This document shows positions 53,887 through 64,000 of a stretch of DNA of 64,000 bases, in pieces (positions within the stretch are counted from its first letter, which is position 1; each line of letters starts with the position of its first letter). The notes under the pieces were generated by a model. The model was not told where the DNA came from. It ran no database searches and saw only the letters and a list, made by a program, of their open reading frames with translations. Location of the stretch: contig NC_068338.1 of NCBI RefSeq assembly GCF_014633365.1, positions 18,362,616 to 18,426,615 of the forward strand, written 5' to 3'. The DNA comes from Diospyros lotus. Taxonomy: Eukaryota; Streptophyta; Magnoliopsida; Ericales; Ebenaceae. Made by a program: the position numbers and the translations under genes.

Positions 53887-55254
53887 AAAACTCTATTTTT
53901 TATGATTTAATTCAATTTTAAAAAATCACGTTTTTTAAATCTCCACTTTCCATAGGGAAGATTTTTATATTTGAACGAGTCTTTTAATTTTTTTTGCCTG
54001 TAAATTAATTTTCTAAAAAAAGAATCTATTTTTCACAATTAAATAGACTCTAAACAACTTAATTTACATATTCTTTCTTTTTATATATTTTCATTATTTG
54101 CCTATCGTCTATCTATTCTATTTATCTTTTTATATTATTATCGATTTATAGTGACGAGAAAATCTTTTGTGACAAGATCAAATTGTGAAGATGAGAAAAT
54201 TAAATCTACATTACTTTAATATAATAGAGTGATTAAGATTTGAGAAGTTTTGTAAATGTGTTTTTATTCATTTTCTTTTATACAAATTCGTGTTTACTAG
54301 GTTATTAATAATTCTTACAATTATTAAAGAGTTAACGGAACTTAAATAGCTATAACAATGATCTCCTAAATTTGATCCGACCCTTCTCAAAGTTAAATGA
54401 AAGGGTTGGGATCTTCTGAAAACAAAAATTCGTCAAGAATTCCACTACTTTTAACCATGATAGAAATTGATCAATTCACAGGAAAACTAATCATACAAGT
54501 GACCTCAGTTCCATGGATTCATGGACCTCAAGGCCTTCTAGTTTTGGTGCCATCTATGTGCCAATTGAGACATTCTTGAGTCATCTCCTCACCTCTTTCT
54601 TTTAGAAGGCAAAAAGCTAATTCATTTAACCTCTTGTGGGATACCCTTTTTCAACGACTTGCATGATTTCTAGTGATCATTTCAAGTTTGTTTACCTTGG
54701 GAAGATAACTTGAATGAAATTAATGGGTGCAGCTAGCACACAGTTTATCACGAGGAAGGAATGTGGAAGAGAGAGAAGATGGCGCTGGTACTCCCAATAA
54801 AATAATCTAGAAAGTATATAAGAACAGCAATGGTATTTTAGGTTAAAGAATGCACAAGCTATGAGGTGACCAAAAGACAGGAAGAAAACCCAACAGAAGC
54901 AACAGTTGACAGGATTCTTCCCAATCCTTAACTATTGGTGTTGTGTTGGGGGGGTGTTATTATCAAACAAAAACCTAAAATACAAGAAAAACCTCTTGCT
55001 TTTCTCTAGATTGTTATAACTGAGTTTTTTGGTCTTTAAAATGTGGGTGACACTAATGTCCTTACATGTGGTCGAATATTTCATACATATTCATCTGTGT
55101 TGTTAGATTTGGGTAGATTCCAAGCATCTACCTCTCTTGTGGATGAAAACAAGGGACATGTTTGAAGGATGCATCTTCATGTTAAATTTTACATAACCAT
55201 GGTTGGAAAATTTCTCACTTTCTCATCACATCACAAAACACTTGTATAGCAACT
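53887..55254. other. Intergenic region upstream of the SDR gene
   Basis: AT-rich at first, becoming less so after 54350. No gene is recognised; the 60-codon frame at 54397 has no known family. The last part should hold the SDR promoter. Confidence 0.45.
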
Positions 55255-56862
55255 ATGGAGATCAATGGAAACAAGAAATCTGAGAGGTGAATCACTACTA
55301 TTTCCGACTCTTCTGAAATCTGTTCAGCTATGAGTTCTATAACATTTTGAAAACACATTTGTTATCATGCAACTGTCAAATGATACAGTTTGTGTACACT
55401 GCCATTTCTCAAACCCTTGAGTGGTAAACAGTGGGGAGAATGAACTAATTGATATTCATCACGTGGTGGCCGCAGATGTGATTACAGGAGCCAACAAGGG
55501 CATCGGCCTCGAGACTGCCCGGCAGCTCGCGATGATCGGAGTGACGGTTGTGCTGACGGCGAGAGATGAGAAGAGGGGCGTGGAGGCTGCAGCATCACTC
55601 CAGGAGATGGGCTTGTGCAATGTGGTTTTCCATCAGCTAGATGTTCTAGACCCTCATAGCATAGCATCCCTGGCCAAGTTCATAGAAGGCCATTTTGGGA
55701 GGCTTGATATCTTGGTAACAATTGATTCTTAACTTTAAGCTGCAATCTAACAGAAAGATGGATCCTTATAACCTAAGATGTGGGGGGCGTTACACATTTG
55801 GAACAAAGCAGAAACTTCACTGTTACTATCAAGGCTTGCCAGCCCTCATGTTACTAATGTTACTTACAAATGAATGCAGATAAACAATGCTGGAACTTTG
55901 GAAGTGAGAGTCGACGAGGATGCCCTGAGGGACCTAAAGATGGATCCTGCAACCTGGGTAAGATGCAGCTCTACATTCTTATGCATCTTATGAACAACAA
56001 CCAGGAAAAAGGGCAGGAAATGGGTAACTTACTATGTTTGCTTGCTTCACATCTTCAACCATGACAGCTCTCAGGCAAGGCAGCCAACTTGGTTAAAGGA
56101 GTAATCAGAACAACCAAAGAGAAGGCAAAGGAATGCTTGAACACCAACTACCACGGTTGCAAGAGAGTAACAGAGGCTCTTCTTCCACTGCTAAAGCTTT
56201 CCACTTCTGGAGCAAATATAGTCAACATCTCTTCCCTTCGCGGTGAACTAAGAGTAAGCATAGCATCATCACTGTCTTCATCATCTAACAATTATGCCGT
56301 AGATAGATAAGCAGTTCCAGAGTTCATATTCACGTGTCTTTGGGAGTATCAAAGCATTGTAGGCCGTTCACTAAAGATGTGGAGCTAAATTCTTCTCTGC
56401 TTTAAGAACTAAATATCTAAACAGCAACCTTTGGAACTACTTGTCAACTGTCAAGTATTCTAACAAGAGTTCATTCTCGTGCAGCACATTCCTAGCGAGC
56501 AGATCAGGAAAGTACTTGGAGGTATAGACACTCTGGATGAAGAGAAAATTGACGGGATGCTAGAAAGATTTTTGAAAGATGTGGAGCAAGGTGCACTTGA
56601 AGCTAATGGATGGCCGAATATGCTTCCAGCTTACAGCATATCCAAGGCCACACTAAATGCCTATACAAGATTTCTTGCCAACAAGTACCCTAACATGCGA
56701 ATAAATTGTGTCCATCCTGGATATGTTAGAACGGATCTCAATTGGAATACAGGAACAATGACAGTGGAAGAGGGAGCAAAAGGTCCAGTTATGTTGGCTC
56801 TCCTACCTGAGGGAGGACCAACTGGTTGTTATTTCGATCAGATAGAAAAGGCCGAGTTTTGA
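55255..56862 (+). CDS. Short-chain dehydrogenase/reductase, carbonyl reductase/neomenthol dehydrogenase type, five exons
   Basis: Exons: 55255-55286 (tentative), 55432-55714, 55880-55957, 56068-56253 and 56485-56862, all with GT/AG borders and preserved frame; 318 residues. SDR landmarks: cofactor motif TGANKGIG (about 29-36), TARDEKRG typical of NADPH-preferring plant members, LDVLD, INNAG (about 106-110), NISSLRG (Ser about 186-187), the catalytic YSISK (Tyr about 243, Lys about 247) and VHPGYVRTDLN. Family knowledge: relatives reduce menthone, salutaridine and other carbonyls in the cytosol; the substrate here is unknown. Oddity: exon 2 has no ATG, and the usual R-x-AVVTG start is replaced by HVVAADVITG, so the first exon or start is uncertain. 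Confidence 0.82.
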
Positions 56863-57539
56863 GTACCCTATTCTAGTTGTAGCTGTTGAGATCTATCTAT
56901 TATCATTTGGACATTGTAAGACTTTTCATTAGCAATCAAGTGTTACAGATGTGGATGGATCCGTAAAACATAAATAAATGAGGTCTGGCCAAAATATTCT
57001 TGTCTCTTCTAAGCAAGACAAAAGATAAAATAAAATAAAATCCACCATAACATACTAGTCTCTTCTAAGCATACCAATGAAGTCTTTTCTAACTTCCACC
57101 TCAAATTCATACTCTCTCACCCAAGCTACAAAACACACGGAGTAAAACACAATATACAAAAGAATACACTCACTTAACTAGGTCATTTAACAATGGTTAG
57201 TTTTCTTAATATCCATTTCATCTCAACTAATAATACCAGAAGCAGATTAACAAGAAAAAGAAAAAAATCATACCAGAAGCAGATTTCAAAAAATTGGTTA
57301 TATTCAGGTTTCTCAAATCCATGCTTCAATAATCAAAATGCAATGGGTCAACCAACGGAGGAGAAAAACACTCCAAAATATTCAACCATACTAAAATTTT
57401 CAATATTTCACACTATATTTCTCAATGCAATAATATCAAATTCAATGCTTCCAAAATTCCAGTACCTTTTTATTGCCTTAGAAAGGCAATACGTCTTGCT
57501 GCTTTTTATTTAGTCAGACTAATGCACAAAATTTTATTG

Positions 57540-57665
57540 TCAGTGAAATAGATCCTGAATTTCAAGGATATCCGCTAGGACTCCAGCTGCGGTAGTATCA
57601 TTGCCTGCTCCAGCTCCTTGAATAACTAGTGGTTGTTGACTGTAACACCGGCTTGAAATCTCCAA
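57540..57665 (-). CDS. Homoserine dehydrogenase homologue, terminal exon only
   Basis: A minus-strand acceptor TAACTGCAG precedes 41 codons and a TGA stop. The translation includes RCYSQQPLVIQGAGAGNDTT and AAGVLADILEIQDLF, matching the C-terminus of plant homoserine dehydrogenase-like proteins (At5g21060 type, as I recall it). The enzyme reduces aspartate semialdehyde to homoserine in the aspartate amino-acid pathway. The preceding exon, expected to end in a GR-RGSDN-like sequence, was not found up to the window end. Either a very long, TE-filled intron separates it or this is a relict. Tail-to-tail with the SDR, with a 677-bp gap. Confidence 0.7.
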   Translation of the reverse strand: MEISSRCYSQQPLVIQGAGAGNDTTAAGVLADILEIQDLFH

Positions 57666-59094
57666 CTGCAGTTACAGTAATAAAAAATAGTCAAATTTAT
57701 CATCTCCTTTAGGACAGGTGTAATGGATTGACAAATACATGAAAACCAGCTCTAACACATAAGAAGAAATTGGAGGGAGAATAGCTGTAAATGCCTTTCC
57801 TGGTGTTCTACAGCACTGCCATAAAGCATGTATGCATAATATCTGTGCATTAAATGCATCTTGAAAGTTTTTCCAAAATCAGACAGAAACCAAAATGATA
57901 AGGAGTTGCCATCTAGAAAGAGTTTAATAACCATCTGAAAAGGAAAAAAAGAAATATATGGCTCACCAAATTCTAATGTTGGGTTAAATCTTTTATAGTA
58001 GAATTACCAACCTATGAATGTTCCAGCTGGAAGACCTGTTGAAATCACACATAAAGCTTAGATAAGCATTTACACAGCCACAGGTTGGTAGGTGGAGAAG
58101 ACTAGAGACAGGGAACAAGTTCAATGATCGGAAGAGAAGGAGTTATTAGTATTTTCCAAATGGATCCACAACCAGAAGGATAAAATGTGGGGTAGAAAGA
58201 AAGTCTTGCAGATAAGAGTAGAAGACCTTCAATGACCAATCTGTTGGAAATGGAGGGAGGCTCAAGCATGGAGGTTTGAAAATCATTCCTTCAGGCTTGA
58301 TTGGTGGTCAACAACAAGTGAGTGCAGTCCCATGAATGACAAATATCAACAGTGTGGATTGAGCTTCCAGAGTTACCGATTCATCTGTGGTGTCTTGAGG
58401 TAATCAGAGCTGTTGGGAATAGGTGCAGAGGTTTGTCATTTTGTATGAGGAGATGGCAAAGAGGGCACATCTTAGCCAGCGAGACTTTGGCTAAAAGTGT
58501 CAGGAGATTTAATACCAGCTTGGATTGAGGCGGAAGGTGGCAATCTCTCCTATGCCCTCTTTGAGTTGAGATTCCATCCCAGCTTCGATTTTGTTTGTTG
58601 AAGGAGCCATTGTCTGTGTAAGTAAACACATGTATTTTATATTTAATTGACTAAAACCTAAAATAGTATCGATAAGGCAAGGAGAGAGCAGATAAAGCTT
58701 TGCAAATGCCTGTCCATGTGGATCAAGGAATGCAAGTTGCACTTTACTAAGAGTAAATGTTCGCTGATTTGCACTGAGTTTGAATGGCTTTCTCCTCCCA
58801 AGATACAACTATCTCTTTAGGGACTATCATGTAATAGAACTTTGCTTGCAAACTTCTTTCTCCCGTGCTCAAAAAGTTCAAACGTAAAAATTATAAAATA
58901 CTGTATAGAAGACGTTTTAGCATAAGAGACTCAATGAGATAGATATTCATCTTGTGTTCTCTATAACCACTAAATTTATCAAGCTATTTAAACAACCACT
59001 AGGCCATTTATAGAAGTTGAGAATGTTATGGAATTGGTTGACAAAAGTAGGGATATTTTTACGTGAAAAGTCTTCTATTATTAATATATTTGGA
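57666..59094. other. Possible intron or intergenic sequence upstream of the HSDH exon
   Basis: Minus-strand frames at 58381-58629 and 58509-58808 overlap and show no recognised motif. A short minus-strand stretch near 58012-58036, bounded by AG and GT, would encode LPAGTF but does not match the expected HSDH residues. No element was recognised. Confidence 0.35.
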
Positions 59095-60010
59095 TTCTGT
59101 AGTTGTATCCTGAAAGAATACTAGGTCCATAAACAACATATCAGTTACATGAATTCTAACTTGCCTATCATTTCTATTTATATTCTTATTCTTCTATAAA
59201 ATCCTTATAACTAATATCATGTATAAGAGTCTCTACCAAGGTTTTCTTAGTCTTTCTCTAATTATTTTGCTCAAGACTTGTTCCATTCCACCCACTATCC
59301 TCACAAAAACCTCTATTCATCTTCTTATAGCATGACAAAACCATCTTAATTGTGCCTGGCACATCTTATCTTCCATAAGAGTCAGTCTCAACTTATTACG
59401 AATAATCTCATTTCTAATTTTATCTTTTCTTGTATGGTTGCACGTCCCTTGTAACATCATCATCTTTAACATACTTATATTTTGCACATATTGGTGCTCT
59501 CTTGCCCAACATTATGTTCCATGCAATAATGTTGCTCTTATAGCCATCTTAAAAACTTCTATTTTAACTTTAACAAAATCTAACTATTACATAAAATGTC
59601 GAATGATCTTTTCCATTTTACTCATCATGCACCTCAATTTTATGGGTAATATCCTCAATAATCTCCTCAGCTTTTTGGATGATTGATCCAAGATATCTAA
59701 ACTAATCTTTTCTTAGAATAACCTAATCTTTAAGTTTTAACACATCATCATCCAAACTTGTACTTTTACTAAACTTGTATTGGATATATTCAATTTTCAA
59801 TATACTTAAAATATCTAGATTCTAAAACATTCTTCCTTATCTCAATCTTAGTATTCACACCTTTTATTGTCTCATCCACCAAGACAATGTCATCTATAAA
59901 TAGCATACACTAAGACTCCTTTGTCTAGATATGTTTAGCAAGTTCATCCATTACCAAGACAAAGAGATAAAAGCTTAATTCAATTTAAGTAGATGCGTAA
60001 CCCCAACACA
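59095..60010 (-). mobile_element. LINE remnant: 3' part of ORF2 (reverse transcriptase)
   Basis: Minus-strand translation, with stops and frameshifts, gives the L1-type series: LSFYLFVLVMDELAKHI, the catalytic box MLFIDDIVLVDETIKGVN (FIDD for the usual FADD), KIEIRKNVLES, FRYLGSIIQKAEEIIED, QLRWFCHAIRR and a final RLRKPW and RIHVTDML. The order and spacing match the C-terminal half of a plant L1-clade ORF2. The 5' part is missing and no poly(A) tail or target duplication was found. Confidence 0.82.
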
Positions 60011-61543
60011 CCATAATCCCTACAACTATGGTGTTGACTATCTCCTTCAATGGCAAATTAGCATCTCCAACGATGGCCTTCTCTCTTCTTTCCTGTACAA
60101 CGGGATACAACAAGACTGAGCCTTCTCTATTCAACAATAAGCTCTTCTCTAACCATGGTCCTCACTTCCTTCTTGTGGTGTTTAACGACTGCGTAGCTCC
60201 TCTTACTCAAAAATAGTGATGACAAACAAAAGACGATCACACAAGAACAATGTTCTACAATAGATGGCAAGCCCTTTTCCTCAACAATGTTGATGGCGAA
60301 CAAAAAAAAAAAAAAAAATCACATAACAATTATTTGCAATAATTGGCAACTGGTCTCCAATCGTTAACAATGGTAGAGATTTTTGCACTTTGCAACAAGC
60401 CAACGGTAACGATGGAAGCCAAATATCAAAGAAAGAGAGAGAGAGTCGAACTTATCATGCTGTTGGTTCAAGAAGACACTAAGGGATAGGTTTCGTAGTG
60501 GGGGGAGACAAGCAATAGTGAGGGAGACAGATATAGAGGAGTAAAGCAAAGAGACACGCTGCCGATGAGAGAAGATTGGTGGAGGGACAATTGTGGGTTC
60601 CGATCAACAAAATCCAAGCATCTAGGTTTCTATTTGGAACCCAATGGGGATTTTGGGTTTCCATTAAAAAAACGTAGCCATCTCAAAACCCAAATAGTTA
60701 GGTTCCAATTTGGAACCCAACAACAAAGTTAGTTGATTAAAAAAACCTCGCCATCTCGAAACACAAATAGCTAGGTTCCAATTTGGAACCCAACAACAAA
60801 GCTAGCTTCAGAGAGAGAGAAATGTGAGGATATTTTTGCCATTTTAAGAAGTTTCATGATGGTAATGTAACGGTGGGGGAAGTGTTGCACCAATCAATAA
60901 AGTTAAGAGAGGCATGTGTTATTTTTGAAAATACAAGGGTTGTTGGTTCTTTTGCCAAACCTCGGGGGTGCCACATGGAATTTACCCATTTAGAAATTAA
61001 CTTTTGGATAAATGAGGATAAATAGATCATGTGTTGGATAAATCAAGAAAAATGTGTAGATCTTAATGGAAGAGAATATGGCAGGGATTAGGAAATTATT
61101 ATAAATCGGATATTAGAAACAAAAAGGTATAAATCAAATTCAAAGCCAAAGAGGATTGGATAATACATTAAAGGGAAATAAATATTTGATTAGTGGGAGT
61201 TTGAATAATCACAAATCTAAGAATGTCCTAATTGATATTTAGAAGAGTGAGTCTAAGTGAAGGAGAGTCCCAAAAGAGTTTTCAATGGTTCAAAGCAAGA
61301 AGCAAAGCATTAATAAAGCCGAGGAAGGAAGGAAACTTTGAGAAGGCCTAAAAGCTTACTGAAAGTCTTCATTAACAACGAATTGAGGTATGCTTACTTT
61401 TATTTTGCTAGTTCTTTCACCTATGGTTTGGCCAACATCATAGGAAGCCACCATCACCATCGATGTCGCCGACCACCATTGATCAACTATCAACCCTTGT
61501 TCTACAGTGACAAACCAAATAAGGCCTTGCCCGAAGACTATAA
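60011..61543. other. Intergenic repeats, no gene
   Basis: Contains an A-run (about 60303-60319), a GA run (about 60434-60446) and a duplicated segment with about 73-bp period around 60677-60815 (GCCATCTC, then TAGGTTCCAATTTGGAACCC in both copies; the latter is itself partly palindromic). No recognised coding sequence. Confidence 0.5.
60677..60815. repeat. Tandem duplication (about 73-bp unit)
   Basis: Two copies of GCCATCTC(A/G)AAAC-CAAATAG followed by TTCCAATTTGGAACCCAACA and ACAAAG(T/C)TAG. A third partial relative (TTTCTATTTGGAACCCAA) lies just upstream at about 60629. Confidence 0.8.
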
Positions 61544-61761
61544 AGGTGTGTTTGATTGGGGGGTGGAAATTGGGGCGGAATTTCAATTCTCATCCCACCC
61601 CCTAGGAATTTCAATTCTTTGATTTCAAGGAAAATCTTCACTTTTTGAACTAAAATGGAATTCGAATTCCATGGAAAAAAAAAAATTGTTTGATGGAATT
61701 TTCTGGAATTTGGATGGAAAATAAATTCTATCCCCATTTTCCACCCCTATCAAACGCACCC
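61544..61761. mobile_element. Tourist-like MITE (218 bp)
   Basis: TAA flanks both ends (61541-61543 and 61762-61764). Inverted ends AGGTGTGTTTGATTGGGG and GGGTGCGTTTGATAGGGG (reverse complement of the right end) continue as GTGGAAATTGGGG/GTGGAAAATGGGG. The interior is rich in GGAATT/AATTCC and folds back. Classical non-autonomous PIF/Harbinger structure. Confidence 0.85.
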
Positions 61762-61764
61762 TAA

Positions 61765-63585
61765 GACCCCCAATTTTGCTGGTTTAATCAGACCAGATTG
61801 GAGATAAGGACCATAAACCCCTAACCTAAATTGGTTTCCAACCCAAGTCGACTCAACTATTTATAATTGCAAATTAAGCCCCTCAAGTATCTAGAATTAA
61901 AAGAGAAGTTCCAAAAAGTTTTAGAAAATATCATGATAGCCCTATAATTTTGGAAACTAACAAAAAAGTTTCAAATCTTTTAAAAATTGTAGAAATACCC
62001 ATAACTATACTTTTGAGGCATTTAAATGACATATAATATTATGATGCTCAGATTAAGGATATTGTGGACTATATTTTGTGGATTATTGTTGCACAAGGGC
62101 GAGTGGTTATTTTTGTGATAATATATGTTCTAAAAATTTATTCCCATTCATGATTGAAAAGTGTTTTGAAGTGATGAGTATATAAACCAACTGAGAATGT
62201 GGGTTGTGAAATTATTTTGAGAAACGTGAAGATTTCTTTATGGTGTTAATAGCTCTGATAACTAAAATTCGACCATCTTTAGTTTTTCAATGGAAGAAGA
62301 TGGTTTGATGTATTTTGTTGACGCTTTACCTAATACTTGGGGGGTAGATCCTATGGAAATTGTTGGGTCCCCTTGTACATTGTTGGACCCAAGGTTGTAC
62401 TGCCCGTTAAAATATTTACTGGGGTTTGAATTGATTATTGAATATTATTATGGTTCCTTTGATTTATTGGTGATTACACATTGTGGAAATTGTTGGTACC
62501 ATGCAATATGTTGTGATTCTTTATGGGTGATACTTCTTGTTGCATGGGGAAATATTGGTGAATTTTTTAAACTAAATTTTGTTATTCTATATATGAAACT
62601 CTCTATTCTTAAATAATCTGTTATAGGAGGTAGCCTCTATGGGGTATGTTCTTTTTATAGTGTAGACATTATAGATTTCTTGTGGAATATTGTTTCAGTT
62701 ATTTTATTCATAGACATTGGTTATTTCCTTTGATAGTAAATTTGATGAATGTTTAGGCTTTGTAAATCTTATGTCTTGGCTTAGGATTCAATAGTCGGTC
62801 ACACAACCTGTAGAGAGGGGTGTGACACCCCTATTAGCCTCTAATCCAACATAAATCCTTCTAAGTTACAACTACAAAGAGGTCGCCAATGCATTGATCT
62901 CTTTCCACATTTGCCTCCCATTGATCTATAAATTGTTCTGAAGAGTAGCCACATCAATAGGCTTGTTAACAAACTAGGTTTGAACTCTGATCCCATATGT
63001 TTAACCAAATCTGGTAATAAACATGAAACTATTTGCCCAAACCAAGATCCAGATCCGATTACATATGTTATAAGTGGTCTGGGTATAGATTTACAGGTTC
63101 TAACCCAATTAGGACTCATAACTGTTTAAAAGTTAATATTAAGGTATTATATAATATATAATATATTAAATATATAAATTAAATTTATATAATGGTTAAT
63201 TAGTTTCAATTGAATAGGAACTTGATTCTTAGACAGATCATGATATGGAACTGCCTACTGAGACAATTAAATCGGGCATTGGTATTGGAATCATAATCAG
63301 ATCTGTGTTCAAATCTAGCAATTCTAACCCGAACTTAACCCATTTACAGGCCTAGCCAAGTGCGGTGAGCTTTTGAATGGCTGCCTCCAATTACTTTGAC
63401 ATGGTTCATTGTTATCATCTCAACAAGAGCACCACATATTACGAAAAAGTAAGATTACTGAATATGAGCCAATGATCCACTTGAAGAAGAATAAATAAAG
63501 AGGCAAAAAGAAGCTTCAATTTTTTGATGTGCAACTAAGATGTAGCTCCTATTGACCGCAACAAACATGGTTAACAACTAACAAA
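61765..63585. other. Intergenic sequence, no recognised gene
   Basis: The 108-codon frame at 62290-62616 and the minus-strand frame at 62841-63119 show no known motif or splice context. A GTGACACCCCTATTAG word near 62821 resembles an LTR end but has no partner. Confidence 0.4.
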
Positions 63586-63589
63586 TGGT

Positions 63590-63750
63590 TCTAATAAAAT
63601 TGTTAACTTTATAGTGTTGTACATGTTTAGGCTTATACATAGTTATTTGCATTCTTAAGTTGTACCTTATAGAGTTATATATATGCCTAACCCATGAATA
63701 AAATATTTAACACTTTTTGTCTCTTTCTCAAAACATGGTATCAAAGCCAC
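63590..63750 (+). mobile_element. 5' LTR end and primer-binding site of a probable copia/TRIM-type element running off the window
   Basis: TGGTATCAAAGCC at 63736-63748 is a near match to the initiator tRNA-Met primer site used by copia and TRIM elements, preceded by CTCTTTCTCAAAACA. A TATATATAT box (about 63676-63684) lies roughly 60 bp upstream and AATAAAATA follows it, as in a short LTR. The 5' border is a guess (TGTTAACTTTATAG near 63600 is one option). Downstream sequence to 64000 is pyrimidine-rich leader with TTGCATTTCTCTCT repeats. Confidence 0.45.
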
Positions 63751-64000
63751 TAATGTTATAAATACCTTAACCCCAATCCTTAGCCAACCGCCATTTGTTG
63801 TCGACGACTAGAGCCTAATCCTTAGTTAGTCACCTCTTACACTGCTAATCACCCATCTCTCTCTAGTCGGTTGCATGTTTTTCTCTCTATTGCATTTCTC
63901 TCTCCACTACCGTTAGTTATGACCATCCACAACTGGCAACCAACTTGCATTTCTTTCTATTGCATTTCTCTCTTTGTTGTCGTCACCATCAATCACAACA

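Noticed and set aside
58010..58040. Short AG/GT-bounded segment as a possible upstream HSDH exon
   Set aside because: Its translation (LPAGTF) does not match the residues expected before the terminal exon, and the exon would be only 24 bp.
62290..62616. 108-codon frame as a gene
   Set aside because: Cys/Tyr/Ile-rich translation of AT-rich sequence with no motif or conserved start context.
62820..62880. GTGACACCCCTATTAG as an LTR terminus
   Set aside because: No second copy, primer site or purine tract was found nearby.
1..64000. tRNA, rRNA and organellar insertions
   Set aside because: No complete tRNA cloverleaf or rRNA core sequence was noticed; the tRNA-like boxes seen belong to the SINE and to primer sites. 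A tRNA-detection run would be needed to exclude small RNA genes.

Overview
The window is nuclear DNA from a flowering plant, most likely a eudicot. Long AT-rich intergenic stretches separate a few intron-containing genes, and many families of degraded plant retrotransposons and MITEs are present. No bacterial or organellar features were seen.

Recognisable host genes: (1) the 3' half of a plus-strand UTP25/NOF1 nucleolar gene (eight exons, 6316-18563), with two of its introns inflated by antisense LTR elements; (2) a complete minus-strand F-box/WD40 gene (22434-24134, FBX2-like); (3) a minus-strand DYW-type PPR editing factor (32297-34267, REME1-like); (4) a three-exon minus-strand GPI-anchored lipid-transfer protein (36100-37290); (5) a five-exon plus-strand short-chain dehydrogenase/reductase (55255-56862); (6) a minus-strand terminal exon of a homoserine dehydrogenase homologue (57540-57665), tail-to-tail with the SDR.

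The rest is mostly mobile DNA. From left to right: a gag-bearing LTR element with its 3' LTR (1-1689); a probable 2.5-kb solo LTR (2176-4712); two related non-autonomous LTR elements inside UTP25 introns (6589-10460 and 13563-16064); a rearranged copia element bounded by a perfect target duplication, whose 5' LTR has an inverted half (26406-30147); a tRNA-derived SINE (about 38313-38593); a non-coding LTR element with two internal tandem arrays (38720-41132); a PIF/Harbinger-like element with a second MITE inside it (45836-46970); an Athila-like gypsy remnant forming a 2.3-kb palindrome (47099-53260); a Tourist-like element (53381-53883); a LINE reverse-transcriptase relic (about 59095-60010); another Tourist-like MITE (61544-61761); and the 5' end of a probable copia/TRIM-type element (about 63590 to the window end).

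The host genes do not form a pathway. They act in small-subunit rRNA processing (UTP25), SCF-type recognition (F-box/WD40), mitochondrial RNA editing (PPR-DYW), cell-surface lipid binding (LTPG), carbonyl reduction (SDR) and aspartate-family amino-acid synthesis (HSDH). The most unusual material is structural: a gag-only LTR family with shared coding ends, a copia element with an inverted LTR segment inside intact target duplications, and tail-to-tail Athila derivatives that share one internal deletion. Gene models come from hand-read splice sites and remembered family sequences; no alignment or database search was run.
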